A stretch of 64,000 bases of DNA from Actinernus sp. WN-2022 (Eukaryota; Cnidaria; Anthozoa; Actiniaria; Actinernidae), in NCBI GenBank assembly GCA_030867875.1, contig JAOWCC010001634.1:50626021-50690020 (forward strand). Direction: 5' to 3'. Numbering within the stretch: the stretch's first letter is position 1; each line of letters starts with the position of its first letter. The notes beneath the pieces are model-generated. The model searched no databases and had not been told where the DNA came from. It saw only the letters and a list, made by a program, of their open reading frames with translations. Shown here piece after piece: positions 10,728 through 20,763 of the stretch. The position numbers and the translations under genes were made by a program.

Positions 10728-11995
10728 AATAACCCAGATAAGAGGAAACTCGCGCGCTGATTGGCTGAAAGCCGTGTTTATATGAGAGTCCATAGACATG
10801 GAAATTCGCTGGCACGCGATTGTGAATGAACTGATCAAAATGGCAAACGACAAGGAAGAATGTTTTACCAAACGTTGACTTTCAATAATATGATTGTAAT
10901 CAGCAAAACCGACATATATATTTAACAAAAATACAGCCAACCGACGAAGTTATCAAATTTGTTAACCATCCCGGCCAAGATATTTTTATTTGTGGTCCAA
11001 CAAACAAAAGTCAAAACCATTTCGTTTAACTTATTTCGTACGGTAAAACTAAAACACACAAACGGCTAACAAGTCTAGTTTTTAAACAACCTCCTTATAG
11101 ACGAATAGAGTAAGGAATGGAGCTAGAGACTAGAGTAGACGAGAGGGAAAAGCAAGGCAACACTTTCAAAAAAAATTCTGTCTTTTTTTATCCCAAACTA
11201 AAACTAAAAGGACATATACATTATACGTATATAAGGCCAATTGTTATCATTCATCCTGTTTGGTCTTAGATAATTCAGATAAGGTTTTTAGCTTTCTCCT
11301 TGCCATTTTATGAACAACTGCATGAATTTTGCAAACTCACGTGCGACCGTTGTGAAGTTGATATGTTGTTGATTTTTTCACAGAACAAAAATAGTTTTTC
11401 CCTCTTACCTTGCACTCTTAGCCTCATCTCATTGGAAGGAAAGTTCCAACAGCTAGATCTTTCCATTGAGTTTGGTGAAAATAAAAGTTCATTCAACTAA
11501 AACCTGCTTCAAAGTTCAACAGGGGAATCATGTTTCGTCATGTACATTCTGTCATTCAGCGACAAAAACACCCAGTTCAAGTCCTCCACTCCTTGAATGC
11601 CTTTCGCCTTAAATTTCCGGGAAAGCATGTCTTGAATTCCGAGTAAGTCTTTTCGGGGACTGTTGAAGCAGATGTTTTTAAAATATAGCCACACACTGAC
11701 ACAGAGGACACAGTATTCCTTCGTTTCTCACAGTTCTGTATCGGGGGATTTCCCGCGCTGTGCAAACTCACCATCGGTGGATTTCTGACGACTGTTACGG
11801 TTAGGAGAATTGATCTTCTGATCGTGCGTGCGTACGATTTTCTCTCGTATTTTTCCTGTTCGTTATTTTATAAAAGCAATATAACACGCTTTCCATGTCT
11901 TTGTTCTCTTATATAAACACGCGGGATATGTTGGGAGAACAATGAAAAACTTGAAAATCACTCGCCTTATTATATTGTATTTTTTTGTAGAAATG
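10728..11995. mobile_element. Long member of the 'CTGATTGGCT' repeat family
   Basis: The left part (ATAACCCAGATAAGAGG, GCGCGCTGATTGGCTGAAAG) and right part (TATAAACACGCGGGATATG, GGGAGAACAATGAAAA) match the ends of compact hairpin copies at 30822-31132, 36336-36545 and 59218-59590. Here they are separated by about 1 kb with short open frames in both directions (for example 61 codons at 11509-11694 minus) that I do not recognise. It may be the closest to a full-length element. Confidence 0.55.
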
Positions 11996-12002
11996 CGCGT
12001 CT

Positions 12003-12216
12003 TCCGAGTCCTCACAGTGACGTCATTGTAATGGCAGATTCGGTTCCAGGCCCCGGACAGTTTTAGCATAAAGTAGTCAATTTGAATGGCGAAAAAGAGC
12101 CCTTTCCGAAGGCGGAACTGAAAAATAAATATACTCTTGATAATCAGAAAAGAATGAACTTTATTATTCTGCAATAAAATAAAGATGCAAAATTTGGTTT
12201 CGTAAACACTTTAAAG
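12003..12216 (-). repeat. Right arm of the 3.2 kb inverted-repeat pair
   Basis: Inverted counterpart of 9034-9245, ending TGCAAAATTTGGTTTCGTAA then ACACTTTAAAG. The differences concentrate near the inner end (AATGGCAGATTCGG replaces CAAATGAGCTGCG). Confidence 0.8.
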
Positions 12217-12324
12217 GTGCAAGTTTGTGGAGCTTTTGACATTTGCAGTCAACTCGTTCTATAGTTGCGCTCCATTGTACTAAAGCTTTTTTTAAGTATT
12301 CGCGATTTGGTCGTGGTATAAAGT

Positions 12325-12735
12325 GATTGCATGCATAACGCGTAGTTTCGGACCGTCTAGTGAACCTGCCCGTCAGGTACTCGGGGCACATTCCATTATG
12401 TATTGTATACATGATGCTAGCTGTTTGTTTACTTCGTCTCGTTTCGTGCCATACAGAGCTACAAGGTCCTACAATAGTCCTGCCATAACGCGTAGTTACA
12501 GACCGTCTAGTGAACCTGTCCGTCAGGTACTCGGGGCACATTCCATTATGTATTGTATACATCATGCTAGCTGTTTGTTTACTTCGTCTCATTTCGAGCC
12601 ATACAGAGCTACAATAGTCATGCCATAACGCGTAGTTACGGACCGTCTAGTGAACCTGTCCGTCGGGTACTCGGGGCACATTCCATTATGTATTTTATAC
12701 ATCATGCCAGCTGTTTGTTTACTTCGTCTTATTTT
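12325..12735 (-). repeat. Three tandem copies of a 140-150 bp LINE C-terminal segment
   Basis: Units starting near 12332, 12482 and 12622 each carry CATAACGCGTAGTT, GACCGTCTAGTGAACCTG and CTCGGGGCACATTCCATTA. Read on the minus strand each encodes QTASxMYTIHNGMCPEYLT. Confidence 0.85.
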
Positions 12736-13009
12736 GAGGTCGTCCCAACCCGAGTTGTTGACGGAGGGGCTGAGACCGAGCGTCCCACGAGGAACGAGTA
12801 ATCACTCTGGCTGCTCTGTAGCTTTTGAAGTTTGTCCGTTAATGTTTTCCCAGCATTGTCCCATACTGAGCTACAATAGTCGAAGTGACATTGCACCAGA
12901 GACTTGTAGACTGTGTTTAGAGTGTCAACATTGACGTACGGTCCCTTTTAGTCATACCTGTACCGGACGAAACTTTTTTACAAACTTTGTCGATATGATT
13001 TGACCAAGA

Positions 13010-13115
13010 GAGCTTGTCGTCGACGCCAATATATTTTGTATTAGAGACCTTTTTACAAACTTTGTCGATAATTTGACCAGGAGAGCTTGTCGTCGACGCC
13101 AAGATATTTGGTATT
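13010..13115 (-). repeat. Direct duplication inside LINE remnant
   Basis: The segment CTTTTTTACAAACTTTGTCG to TTGTCGTCGACGCCAA appears twice about 75-80 bases apart (from 12969 and from 13050), repeating the SWSNHIDKVCKK reading. Confidence 0.7.
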
Positions 13116-14265
13116 AGAAACCTTTTTTTAGTTGGGAGCCTCCTATTTGAACGACTGGCTTTAAATTAGGATCATTGTGGTGAGAGGTGTTAGTGATCAC
13201 CATAAATTCACTTTTTACAGTTTAGTTTGTTTGCAATGAACCAGTCATTCATTTTCTCGCTAAGGTCGTTGTTAATCTTGGATTCGATTTCATTGCTGTC
13301 TCTCCCAGCCACGCATATACTGGTGTCAATAAAGTGTTCAGATCGTTGATGTATATGAGGAAAAGCAGGGGTCCTACGATGGACCTGTTGGACACCACTA
13401 TTCAACAGGCCTTCACTAGATAGATCGTTACCAATCACACACACTTGCCGTGTTGGACAGGTAGGATCTAAACCAACTGACCGCGCCCTGATTAAATCCG
13501 TATAATTCTAGTTTTCTTAAGAGAATATTGTGTTTGACTGTGTCAAACGCTTTTTAATATCCCGAAAGACAGCGCAATTTACGAGGCCTTGATCCATATT
13601 AATGAACCAATCGTTGGTTACGTCCAAGAGAGCAGTGATAGTGGAATGTAACGATCGAAAGCCTGATTGGTATTTAGATAACAGGTTATTTAAGGTAAGA
13701 TAGTTGTAGACTTGATTATAAACGATTCTTTCAGACAAGACTGAAATAGGCCTGTAGTTGTTACAGTCCGATTTGCAACCGGATTTGAAAATAAGTGTCA
13801 CCCGGGCTCATTTCCAGTCGTCCGGAAAGACATTCGTTTCAAGTGACAAGTTGAATAAGAAAGTCAAAGACGGAGACAGCACCGGGGCAGCCAGTTTTAG
13901 AACTTTATCCATGCCCGACGATTTGATCCACACAGCCCCTTCATTAACTTTGTCACTGTATCAACAGTGACGGGAGTAAAATGAAAGACACTTGTGGCAG
14001 GCGTGACAAAGTCCTCAAAGGAGCTGTGGTTGGCTGTTCCGGCGCTGTCTTCGCTTGATAACTTGTCACTGATTTGTATAAAATGCGTCAATTCAATTCA
14101 ACTTTATTTAAAACACGGAGATTTCAACAATTTTACACTGATTTGCATGAAAGCCGTGTATAATACTAAGTAAAAATACAAATAATTCTCATAACAAGTG
14201 ATTAAAGATATTAAGCTATACTATATTAAGCATCTAACTAATATATATATATATATATATATATA

Positions 14266-14418
14266 CAGTCAATGCCAAAAAGGTTGTCCAGCAGAACATA
14301 ATATAATACTATAATATCCATTGTTTTGGCCTATGTTTTGGCCTAGACAATAGCCCAAAACAATGGATATTATAGTATTATATTATGTTCTGATGGACAA
14401 CCTTTTTGGCATTGACTG
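14266..14418. mobile_element. Palindromic CAGTCAATGCC MITE, copy 1
   Basis: A near-perfect hairpin of 153 bp: arms begin CAGTCAATGCCAAAAAGG and the right end is the complement, with a GGCCTATGTTTTGGCC centre. It is flanked by TA repeats. CAGT ends and TA flanks fit Tc1/mariner-pogo insertion. Confidence 0.9.
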
Positions 14419-14432
14419 TATATATATATATA

Positions 14433-14549
14433 TATAATACTACAATATCCATTGTTTTGGCCTATGTTTTGGTCTAGACAATAGGCCAAAACAATGGATA
14501 TTATAGTATTATATTATGTTCTGATGGACAACCTTTTTGGCATTGACTG
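14433..14549. mobile_element. Palindromic CAGTCAATGCC MITE, copy 2 (left arm truncated)
   Basis: Lacks the outer 40 or so bases of the left arm and starts at AATACTACAATATCC; the right arm is complete to GGCATTGACTG. Separated from copy 1 only by TA repeats. Confidence 0.85.
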
Positions 14550-14560
14550 TATATATATAT

Positions 14561-14709
14561 AATGCCAAAAGGGTTGTCCAGCAGAACATAATATAATACT
14601 ATAATATCCATTGTTTTGGCCTATTGTTTTGGCCTAGACAATAGCCGAAAACAATGGCTATTATAGTATTATATTATGTTCTGCTGGACAACCTTTTTGG
14701 CATTGACTG
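14561..14709. mobile_element. Palindromic CAGTCAATGCC MITE, copy 3
   Basis: Nearly complete hairpin starting AATGCCAAAAGGGTTGTCC and ending GGCATTGACTG, again between TA runs. Left terminal CAGTC is lost. Confidence 0.85.
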
Positions 14710-14889
14710 TATATATATATATATATATATATCCACTAGGGTCATATATTAATAATCAATATACATTTATGTACTAATGTAAAATAAGACTAACAATCTA
14801 AGAATAATTTAAAAAAATAATCTCTAAAAAAATAACCTAAACAAATAATCTAAAAAATACTTTAAGGCATGATTAGTGACTCTAGTCAG

Positions 14890-16178
14890 TTAAGGTTACC
14901 GGATACCTTCAAGGCATGTTTTTTTGTAAAAAAATATTGATTATTTGGAAAGTTTATGGATTGTTCTACAATTTAGAAAAAACATTATTTCAAAAGATAT
15001 AAAAGCTTGCGAGATATTTAGAAAAAACGTATTTAGAAGGAAACTAAATAAATCACCGAGGCGTTGTAATCTCTTTACGTGCCACGTGCACCCCGTGGAC
15101 GTTTTGCGGGAGCTGTTATCCGAGTACCGTAATTTGCATACTGTCGTTGTAGCTTCCTTCTTCGAAATAACAAACGTGCATTTAGAGTCTTTTATCAATC
15201 GTGTGTATGGGGAAATCCAAAAGAGAAAAGCAGAGTCCTTGAGTAAAACATAAAGCGAACCCTGGACCAAAAAAGAAAGGAAACCGGCGATAAGGAGGAA
15301 TTCGGTAAAACGAGCCGGTTGAGCTCGCGGACAGCGACAAAGGCTCGTAGTTCGAAGAACGTGCGAAAGGCAGCGAATAACAACCTTCAACTTCCGGGTC
15401 AACTCCAAATATAAGCAGCGCCAGCAGGCTTAAACTGTCGTTTGGCTTACCAGGGACCAGCAAGTCATTTGAAGAGACTGAGGACGCGAGCAGCGAGTCA
15501 CATCGGAGTCTATAATTTCCCGCGAATTTCACTACTACTTTGAAGCTCCAGGGGTCCTTGCGTAGTCATTGGCTAGTTGGTTCGAAGTGTTGACATTTGC
15601 CTTGATGAGGTGTGAAATGTTCACAAAACTTTACACGCCAAATCTCCGACTAGGTTTTTTTTCGTATCCCCTCTCTTTGAACGAATTAATAGGGTATGCA
15701 GACTTACCAGATTTTGATAAAACTCGGCCAAAAGACAGATAAGTTACTGACAAAGAAAAGGGTGTGAGCGTTTAGCAATATTCAAAGTATTTTTCCTCGT
15801 AGAGTATCCCGCGTGATGTGACTCGGACATTATTGAAGACTGAAACTTTAGGAATGAATTGCATTTGAATGAAGTAAAATATTAACAAATGCTCACACCC
15901 TTTTTTAGGCTGTCATATGCTGATTAACATTATGCAGTTGAATTGTTCTTATGCGTTAACCCGAAGGCTGCTAATTCACTTTTATAAACCTTGTCAGTTT
16001 TGCGTGTGTTGGCTTAGCATTGCTTTACAATAAAATATTTTTTTAAACAAACCCATTCAGCGTATTCTACACTTCATAAGCTTTACAGAGGTATATAGGT
16101 TTCTATAGTTTTCTTTAAAACAACGCGCGTACAAAATTATAAACGAGAGAGACCCGCGAAGGTATCCGGTAACCTTAA
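14890..16178. mobile_element. TTAA-flanked DNA transposon, non-autonomous
   Basis: TTAA occurs at 14890-14893 and 16175-16178. Immediately inside are 17 bp perfect terminal inverted repeats GGTTACCGGATACCTTC and GAAGGTATCCGGTAACC. TTAA target duplication is a hallmark of piggyBac and Kolobok superfamilies. At 1281 bp it is too short for an autonomous copy. It is inserted into the 3' part of the minus-strand LINE, splitting it. An internal decayed coding start is described separately. Confidence 0.85.
15207..15513 (+). pseudogene. Decayed N-terminal ORF of the TTAA transposon
   Basis: From ATG at 15207 the frame reads MGKSKREKQSP then stops; in a shifted frame it continues with a Ser-rich stretch QPSTSGSTPNISSASRLKLS and FEETEDASSESHRSL. 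A basic start followed by a Ser/acidic region is usual for nuclear transposon proteins. No catalytic domain remains, so the superfamily is unassigned. Confidence 0.4.
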
Positions 16179-16430
16179 GGAGAGTAATATCTCACTAAGG
16201 AAGAACTTTGTTGAATTTCATTTGGTAGGTTATTCCATGTCTTTGTTCCGTCATAACTGAAACTTTTTTTAAGTATTCAGTATTAGGACGTGATGTGGAA
16301 AGCTTCATATTGGAATTTCGAAGATTATAATGATTGTTTGGTTTACTGTAGTAAACATTTCTTGAAGAGAGGTTGGAGCGACATTATTCATAATTTTGAA
16401 CATTAAAGGGATACCCGAGTGAAAAACACA
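16179..16430 (-). pseudogene. LINE reverse transcriptase C-terminus
   Basis: Minus-strand reading in shifting frames: PLMFKIMNNVAPTSLQEMF, HYNLRNSNMKLSTSRPNTEY and FSYDGTKTWNNLPNEIQQSS. These are the standard C-terminal motifs of CR1/L2-like RTs. It directly abuts the TTAA element and belongs with the RT and endonuclease parts at 16.9-18.5 kb. Confidence 0.8.
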
Positions 16431-16884
16431 TTTGGGCTCAAAAGCATCTTTCAGATGTACTTTGTTCAGAAAATATATTAAAATTTGATAAAACTTTTTC
16501 AGAGTTGAGAACGAGCCCCTCAAAGTTGGCCCCGCGAAGACCTGGGCGCCGCCATTTTGTTGACATTAATTCCTGAGACGTTTTTTTACGTCACTTCGTC
16601 CTACCGGAGTCTTGCGGCTAACTTGTAGCGACTTGTTTTCTTTGTAGAATTTTCACACGCTAGGAATTAGAGTAGATTTTCATCGATATGGCAGAGCAAT
16701 TTCGTACTAGAACAAAAATATCACGACGATATTGTGATTTGTGGGAGAAGTTCAGAAGACTGGGAGGACGAAGAAAAGCTTGTGGAAGGCGAGAATATCA
16801 ACGAACAACAAAAGGCGACTACCGAGCTAGTGCAATGCTGTTGCAGTAGAATGGAATTACCTAAAACCGAATTGGTTATCAGAA
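16431..16884 (+). other. Insertion within the LINE, with a decayed ORF start at 16688
   Basis: This segment interrupts the LINE RT. It holds an ATG at 16688 reading MAEQFRTRTK, which after a frameshift continues HDDIVICGRSSEDWEDEEKL and ELVQCCCSRMELPKTE. The acidic then Cys-rich arrangement resembles N termini of transposon proteins, but no family is certain. The preceding GCCGCCATTTTGTTGAC looks like a 5' leader. Confidence 0.35.
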
Positions 16885-17608
16885 AGTAGGTTATTTATTA
16901 TTAAGTAGTTGTAGAGTTGCTCGTACATAATTTTTTCTAAGAGTTTACTAATAACAGGAAGAACAGATTGGTCTCAAATTATCGAGAATATTTTTAGGAC
17001 CAGTTTTGTGAATGGGTGTTACCCTTGATAATTTCCATTCGTTGGGAAAACTTCCTGTCCTTATGATATCATTAAAGAGTTAAAGAACTGGTTATAATTG
17101 GGGCAGCTTCCTTCAGTTGATCATTTTGGCGGGTATTTCGTCTATGCCTGTGGCCTTAGAAGCACAAGCCCTTAATGACACTAAGTACTTTGACCGTCGA
17201 TGTTGCGTCGAACTCAAATACACTTTGTGTATCTGCTATAAATTCCTCAAAGTCAGTTTTACGATTGTCGGGGTCATGGTCAATAGTTGATGCTAGGTTA
17301 GGTCCGATTTCGGCGAAGTATTTGTTAAAATGTTCGGCGATTTCCGTAGGACAGGTAACTGATTTTTCGTTTACTTTGATTTCATTTATAGTATCGTGTT
17401 TTGAGTGATTGCCCATGAGATTATTTAGAGTACCCCATGTGCCCTTGGGGTCGTCTTTTTGTTTGTCTAATATATTATTATTATAATCACTTTTAGCCTT
17501 ACGCATAGCTATATTCACTTTGTTTCGTGAATATTTATATGCTGTCCAAGACTCGCAATCATGCTGACTGATGACTGCTTTCCGCTTCAAACGATCTCTT
17601 TCAATCAT
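16885..17608 (-). pseudogene. LINE linker and RT N-terminal part
   Basis: Minus strand from 17608: the linker MIERDRLKRKAVISQHDCES, SRNKVNIAMRKAKSDYNNN, KGTWGTLNNLMGNHSK and PTEIAEHFNKYFAEIGPNLA is open for 150 codons. It then decays through RT finger motifs (SFPNEWKLSRVTPIHKTGP-like wording in broken frames). This matches the region between endonuclease and RT in CR1/L2-like LINEs. Confidence 0.85.
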
Positions 17609-17693
17609 GAGGCTTTTAAATCTTTGGTAACCCAGGGAAGATTGGCTGATCTAACTCTTTTCGATTTGATCGGGGCGTGGCGATCGAAGACTG

Positions 17694-18460
17694 TCAAGAA
17701 CATTTGTCTCCATTTACGCCACATATTGTCGGATTCTCTAACATTGACCAATTTTGAGTTTCGAGATCACTACGGAAATTTGCTGGATTAAATTTCCGAA
17801 AACTTCTAGAGTGGATAACTTTTCTCGCTCTAACATTATCTCTATTTATGTTAATTTTACGTATTGCATAAATAAGGCTGTGATCACTAATACCCAAATG
17901 CATAACTCCGGTTTTAACTATTTTCTCTGATAAATTTGATGTAACTCTAGTAGGTTCACTTATAAGCTGGTTGAGTTGATATAAGTCACGTATTCCTTTC
18001 AATTTAATTGTATGAGCACTGGGACTGGGATGAAATAAGTTACAATTTAGATCACCCAATAGGTGCATTTCTTTGTTCTCACAATCAATTTTCATCAGTA
18101 AAGTTTCAATTTTAGTGAGGTATTCAGGAGGAGAATCGGGAGGCCTGTAAATTGATGAGATAATGAAAGGTCTACGATTTCGATTTGATACTTCAATATA
18201 AACATCTTCAATTTCATTGGGGACAAGCTCTCTTCTATCATTAAAAGTTATTGAATTATTAACGTAAATACTCACACCACCACCTCTCCTATTACGATCA
18301 TTTCGTACTATTTCCGGCGTAGCCATTTATTTCCATCTCACCGTCAGAGATCGAAGAATCTAATCTTGTCTCATTTAATGCAAGAATGTGTATATCTTGA
18401 TTGGATAATAATATTCTAAGTTCATCGATATGCTTAGGAAGACTGGCTATGTTTTAAAAT
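17694..18460 (-). pseudogene. LINE apurinic-type endonuclease domain
   Basis: Minus strand, nearly intact. Before the 210-codon frame lie NQDIHILALNETRLDSSISD and EINGYA. The frame then has NRRGGGVSIYVNNSITF, IISSIYRPPDSPPEYL, LLGDLNCNLF and GISDHSLIYAI, which are the exo-endo-phos motifs (E of NET, Y-R-P, G-D-x-N, S-D-H). The enzyme nicks target DNA to prime reverse transcription. One frameshift separates the N-terminal part. Confidence 0.9.
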
Positions 18461-18589
18461 GCCATTTTAAAACCTTTTAGTTTTGAGAATTCCGTGGAAA
18501 TTTGACTGTGAGATTACTAGGTTCACTATCATTATAAATATTAAAAGTATCTGGTTCCTCAATCAAACTGAAAGACTTACATCAAGTTG

Positions 18590-18984
18590 ATTTAATGTAG
18601 TTATTAAAATTAGTTGCCATAATTGAGATACCTTTCTTATTAGGATGGAGCCCTTTTGAATTTAGGCATGTACTTGAAATGTTGTTGTGTGAGATGAGCA
18701 CACCTATTGGCCACTTTCTTCATCTGTGTGAGATGAGTGGCCAGTCCCGGGATCGGCAAAAAGCACGTAGTTTTTTATTCACTTCGGTAGCTTTGCTACT
18801 CAGAACATCACTGTCGGTTCTCATCGCCAATTCAGATATTACAACACGTGTATTAGGAGATTCTCGCTCGATGAACGAGCACAGGTTCACAATATTGTAG
18901 GTGGTTTCGCTTACCTGCTCGGTCCCAAGGTTATTTGTCCCGATGTGTAATATTATCTCGTCCGGTTTAGCCCGTACAGTCAGG
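18590..18984 (-). pseudogene. LINE esterase-like (SGNH) domain
   Basis: Minus-strand text includes KPDEIILHIGTNNLGTEQV, IVNLCSFIERESPNTRVVIS, ELAMRTDSDVLSSKATEVN and a terminal H-L-N-K-K-G block, in broken frames. D-x-I-I-L-H-I-G-T-N-N is the SGNH hydrolase block III wording found in CR1-clade ORF1 esterase domains (known from the literature). It ends at a junction with a different LINE fragment at about 18985. Confidence 0.7.
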
Positions 18985-19150
18985 ACGTGTTCAGTGCATT
19001 CGCTATATCACTGGGTTTCGTATAGGATGTATCGTCAACATCAATTTTGTGTTAACGCTTTCCACATGTGTTTGGATCTGGTAGCATTTGTTTCTATCTT
19101 TTCTTTATAGTGCTCGGATTTAGCTTTTTTTCACCTCTAGATTTACTTGG
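18985..19150 (-). pseudogene. LINE linker fragment abutting the minisatellite
   Basis: Minus-strand reading after the last minisatellite unit: YIAARNQVNLEVKKS, then in other frames EHYKEKIETNATRSKHMWKA and IDVDDTSYTKPSDIANALNT. It is colinear with the endonuclease-RT linker of LINEs (compare 17.2-17.6 kb), so the 90 bp units derive from the same linker. At 18985 it breaks into an esterase domain, a rearrangement junction. Confidence 0.75.
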
Positions 19151-20763
19151 TTACGAGCAGCTATGTACCTAGTCCAATCAATGGGGTCACCTGACCTATT
19201 GGCCACTTTCTTCAGATAGTCTCGATGGAACATTGACTTCTTTATATCAGCTATGTACCTAGTCCAATCAATGGGGTCACCTGACCTATTGGCCACTTTC
19301 TTCAGATAGTCTCGATGGAACATTGACTTCTTTATATCAGCTATGTACCTAGTCCAATCAATGGGGTCACCTGACCTATTGGCCACTTTCTTCAGATAGT
19401 CTCGATGGAACATTGACTTCTTTATATCAGCTATGTACCTAGCCCAATCAATGGGGTCACCTGACCTATTGGCCACTTTCTTCAGATAGTCTCGATGGAA
19501 CATTGACTTCTTTATATCAGCTATGTACCTAGCCCAATCAATGGGGTCACCTGACCTATTGGCCACTTTCTTCAGATAGTCTCGATGGAACATTGACTTC
19601 TTTATATCAGCTCTGTACCTAGTCCAATCAATGGCGTCACCTGACCTATTGGCCACTTTCTTCAGATAGTCTCGATGGAACATTGACTTCTTTATATCAG
19701 CTCTGTACCTAGTCCAATCAATGGGGTCACCTGACCTATTGGCCACTTTCTTCAGATAGTCTCGATGGAACATTGACTTCTTTATATCAGCTCTGTACCT
19801 AGTCCAATCAATGGGGTCACCTGACCTATTGGCCACTTTCTTCAGATAGTCTCGATGGAACATTGACTTCTTTATATCAGCTCTGTACCTAGCCCAATCA
19901 ATGGGGTCACCTGACCTATTGGCCACTTTCTTCAGATAGTCTCGACGGAACATTGACTTCTTTATATCAGCTCTGTACCTAGTCCAATCAATGGGGTCAC
20001 CTGACCTATTGGCCACTTTCTTCAGATAGTCTCGATGGAACATTGACTTCTTTATATCAGCTCTGTACCTAGTCCAATCAATGGGGTCACCTGACCTATT
20101 GGCCACTTTCTTCAGATAGTCTCGATGGAACATTGACTTCTTTATATCAGCTCTGTACCTAGTCCAATCAATGGGGTCACCTGACCTATTGGCCACTTTC
20201 TTCAGATAGTCTCGATGGAACATTGACTTCTTTATATCAGCTCTGTACCTAGCCCAATCAATGGGGTCACCTGACCTATTGGCCACTTTCTTCAGATAGT
20301 CTCGATGGAACATTGACTTCTTTATATCAGCTCTGTACCTAGTCCAATCAATGGGGTCACCTGACCTATTGGCCACTTTCTTCAGATAGTCTCGATGGAA
20401 CATTGACTTCTTTATATCAGCTATGTACCTAGTCCAATCAATGGGGTCACCTGACCTATTGGCCACTTTCTTCAGATAGTCTCGATGGAACATTGACTTC
20501 TTTATATCAGCTCTGTACCTAGTCCAATCAATGGGGTCACCTGACCTATTGGCCACTTTCTTCAGATAGTCTCGATGGAACATTGACTTCTTTATATCAG
20601 CTCTGTACCTAGTCCAATCAATGGGGTCACCTGACCTATTGGCCACTTTCTTCAGATAGTCTCGATGGAACATTGACTTCTTTATATCAGCTCTGTACCT
20701 AGTCCAATCAATGGGGTCACCTGACCTATTGGCCACTTTCTTCAGATAGTCTCGATGGAACAT
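19120..20763 (-). pseudogene. 547-codon open frame across 18 minisatellite units
   Basis: Every unit supplies a Met, so the apparent start is arbitrary. The C-terminal end reads into LINE linker (ARNQVNLEVKKS) then stops. There is no signal peptide, no splice context and no unrelated N-terminus. The long frame follows from unit length divisible by three, not from selection that can be seen here. It could still be translated if transcribed. Confidence 0.35.

Larger units (their letters stand above)
12217..14092 (-). pseudogene. CR1/L2-like LINE reverse transcriptase, degenerate
   Basis: Minus-strand reading gives, in order from 14091 to 12217: a pre-RT linker with HFTPVTVDTVTKLMKGLCG; RT blocks LIFKSGCKSDCNNYRPISVL and YQSGFRSLHSTITALLDVTN; NDWFIANKLNCKK; KYIGVDDKLSWSNHIDKVCK (twice); DYCSSVWDNAGKTLT; and the C-terminal RRSKQTASMMYTIHNGMCP and EYLTDRFTRRS motifs. 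Frameshifts and stops occur throughout. The catalytic D-D box is not recovered. The C-terminal segment is tandemly triplicated (next entry). It abuts the 3' terminus of another minus-strand LINE at about 14093. Confidence 0.8.
14093..14889 (-). repeat. LINE 3' untranslated region and terminus
   Basis: On the minus strand the LINE ends with AATAAAGTTGAATTGAATT at about 14093-14110, a 3' terminus type of CR1/L2-like elements, preceded by AT-rich UTR. It is interrupted by three hairpin MITEs embedded in (TA)n (next entries). It continues to the TTAA target site at 14890, beyond which the coding part resumes at 16179. Confidence 0.6.

Noticed and set aside
12323..12934. Plus-strand frames of 101 and 94 codons
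   Set aside because: Antisense shadows of the triplicated LINE C-terminus.
14941..15532. Minus-strand frames of 155 and 116 codons inside the TTAA element
   Set aside because: No recognisable domain; the plus-strand decayed MGKSK...QPSTSG reading is the more plausible coding relic.
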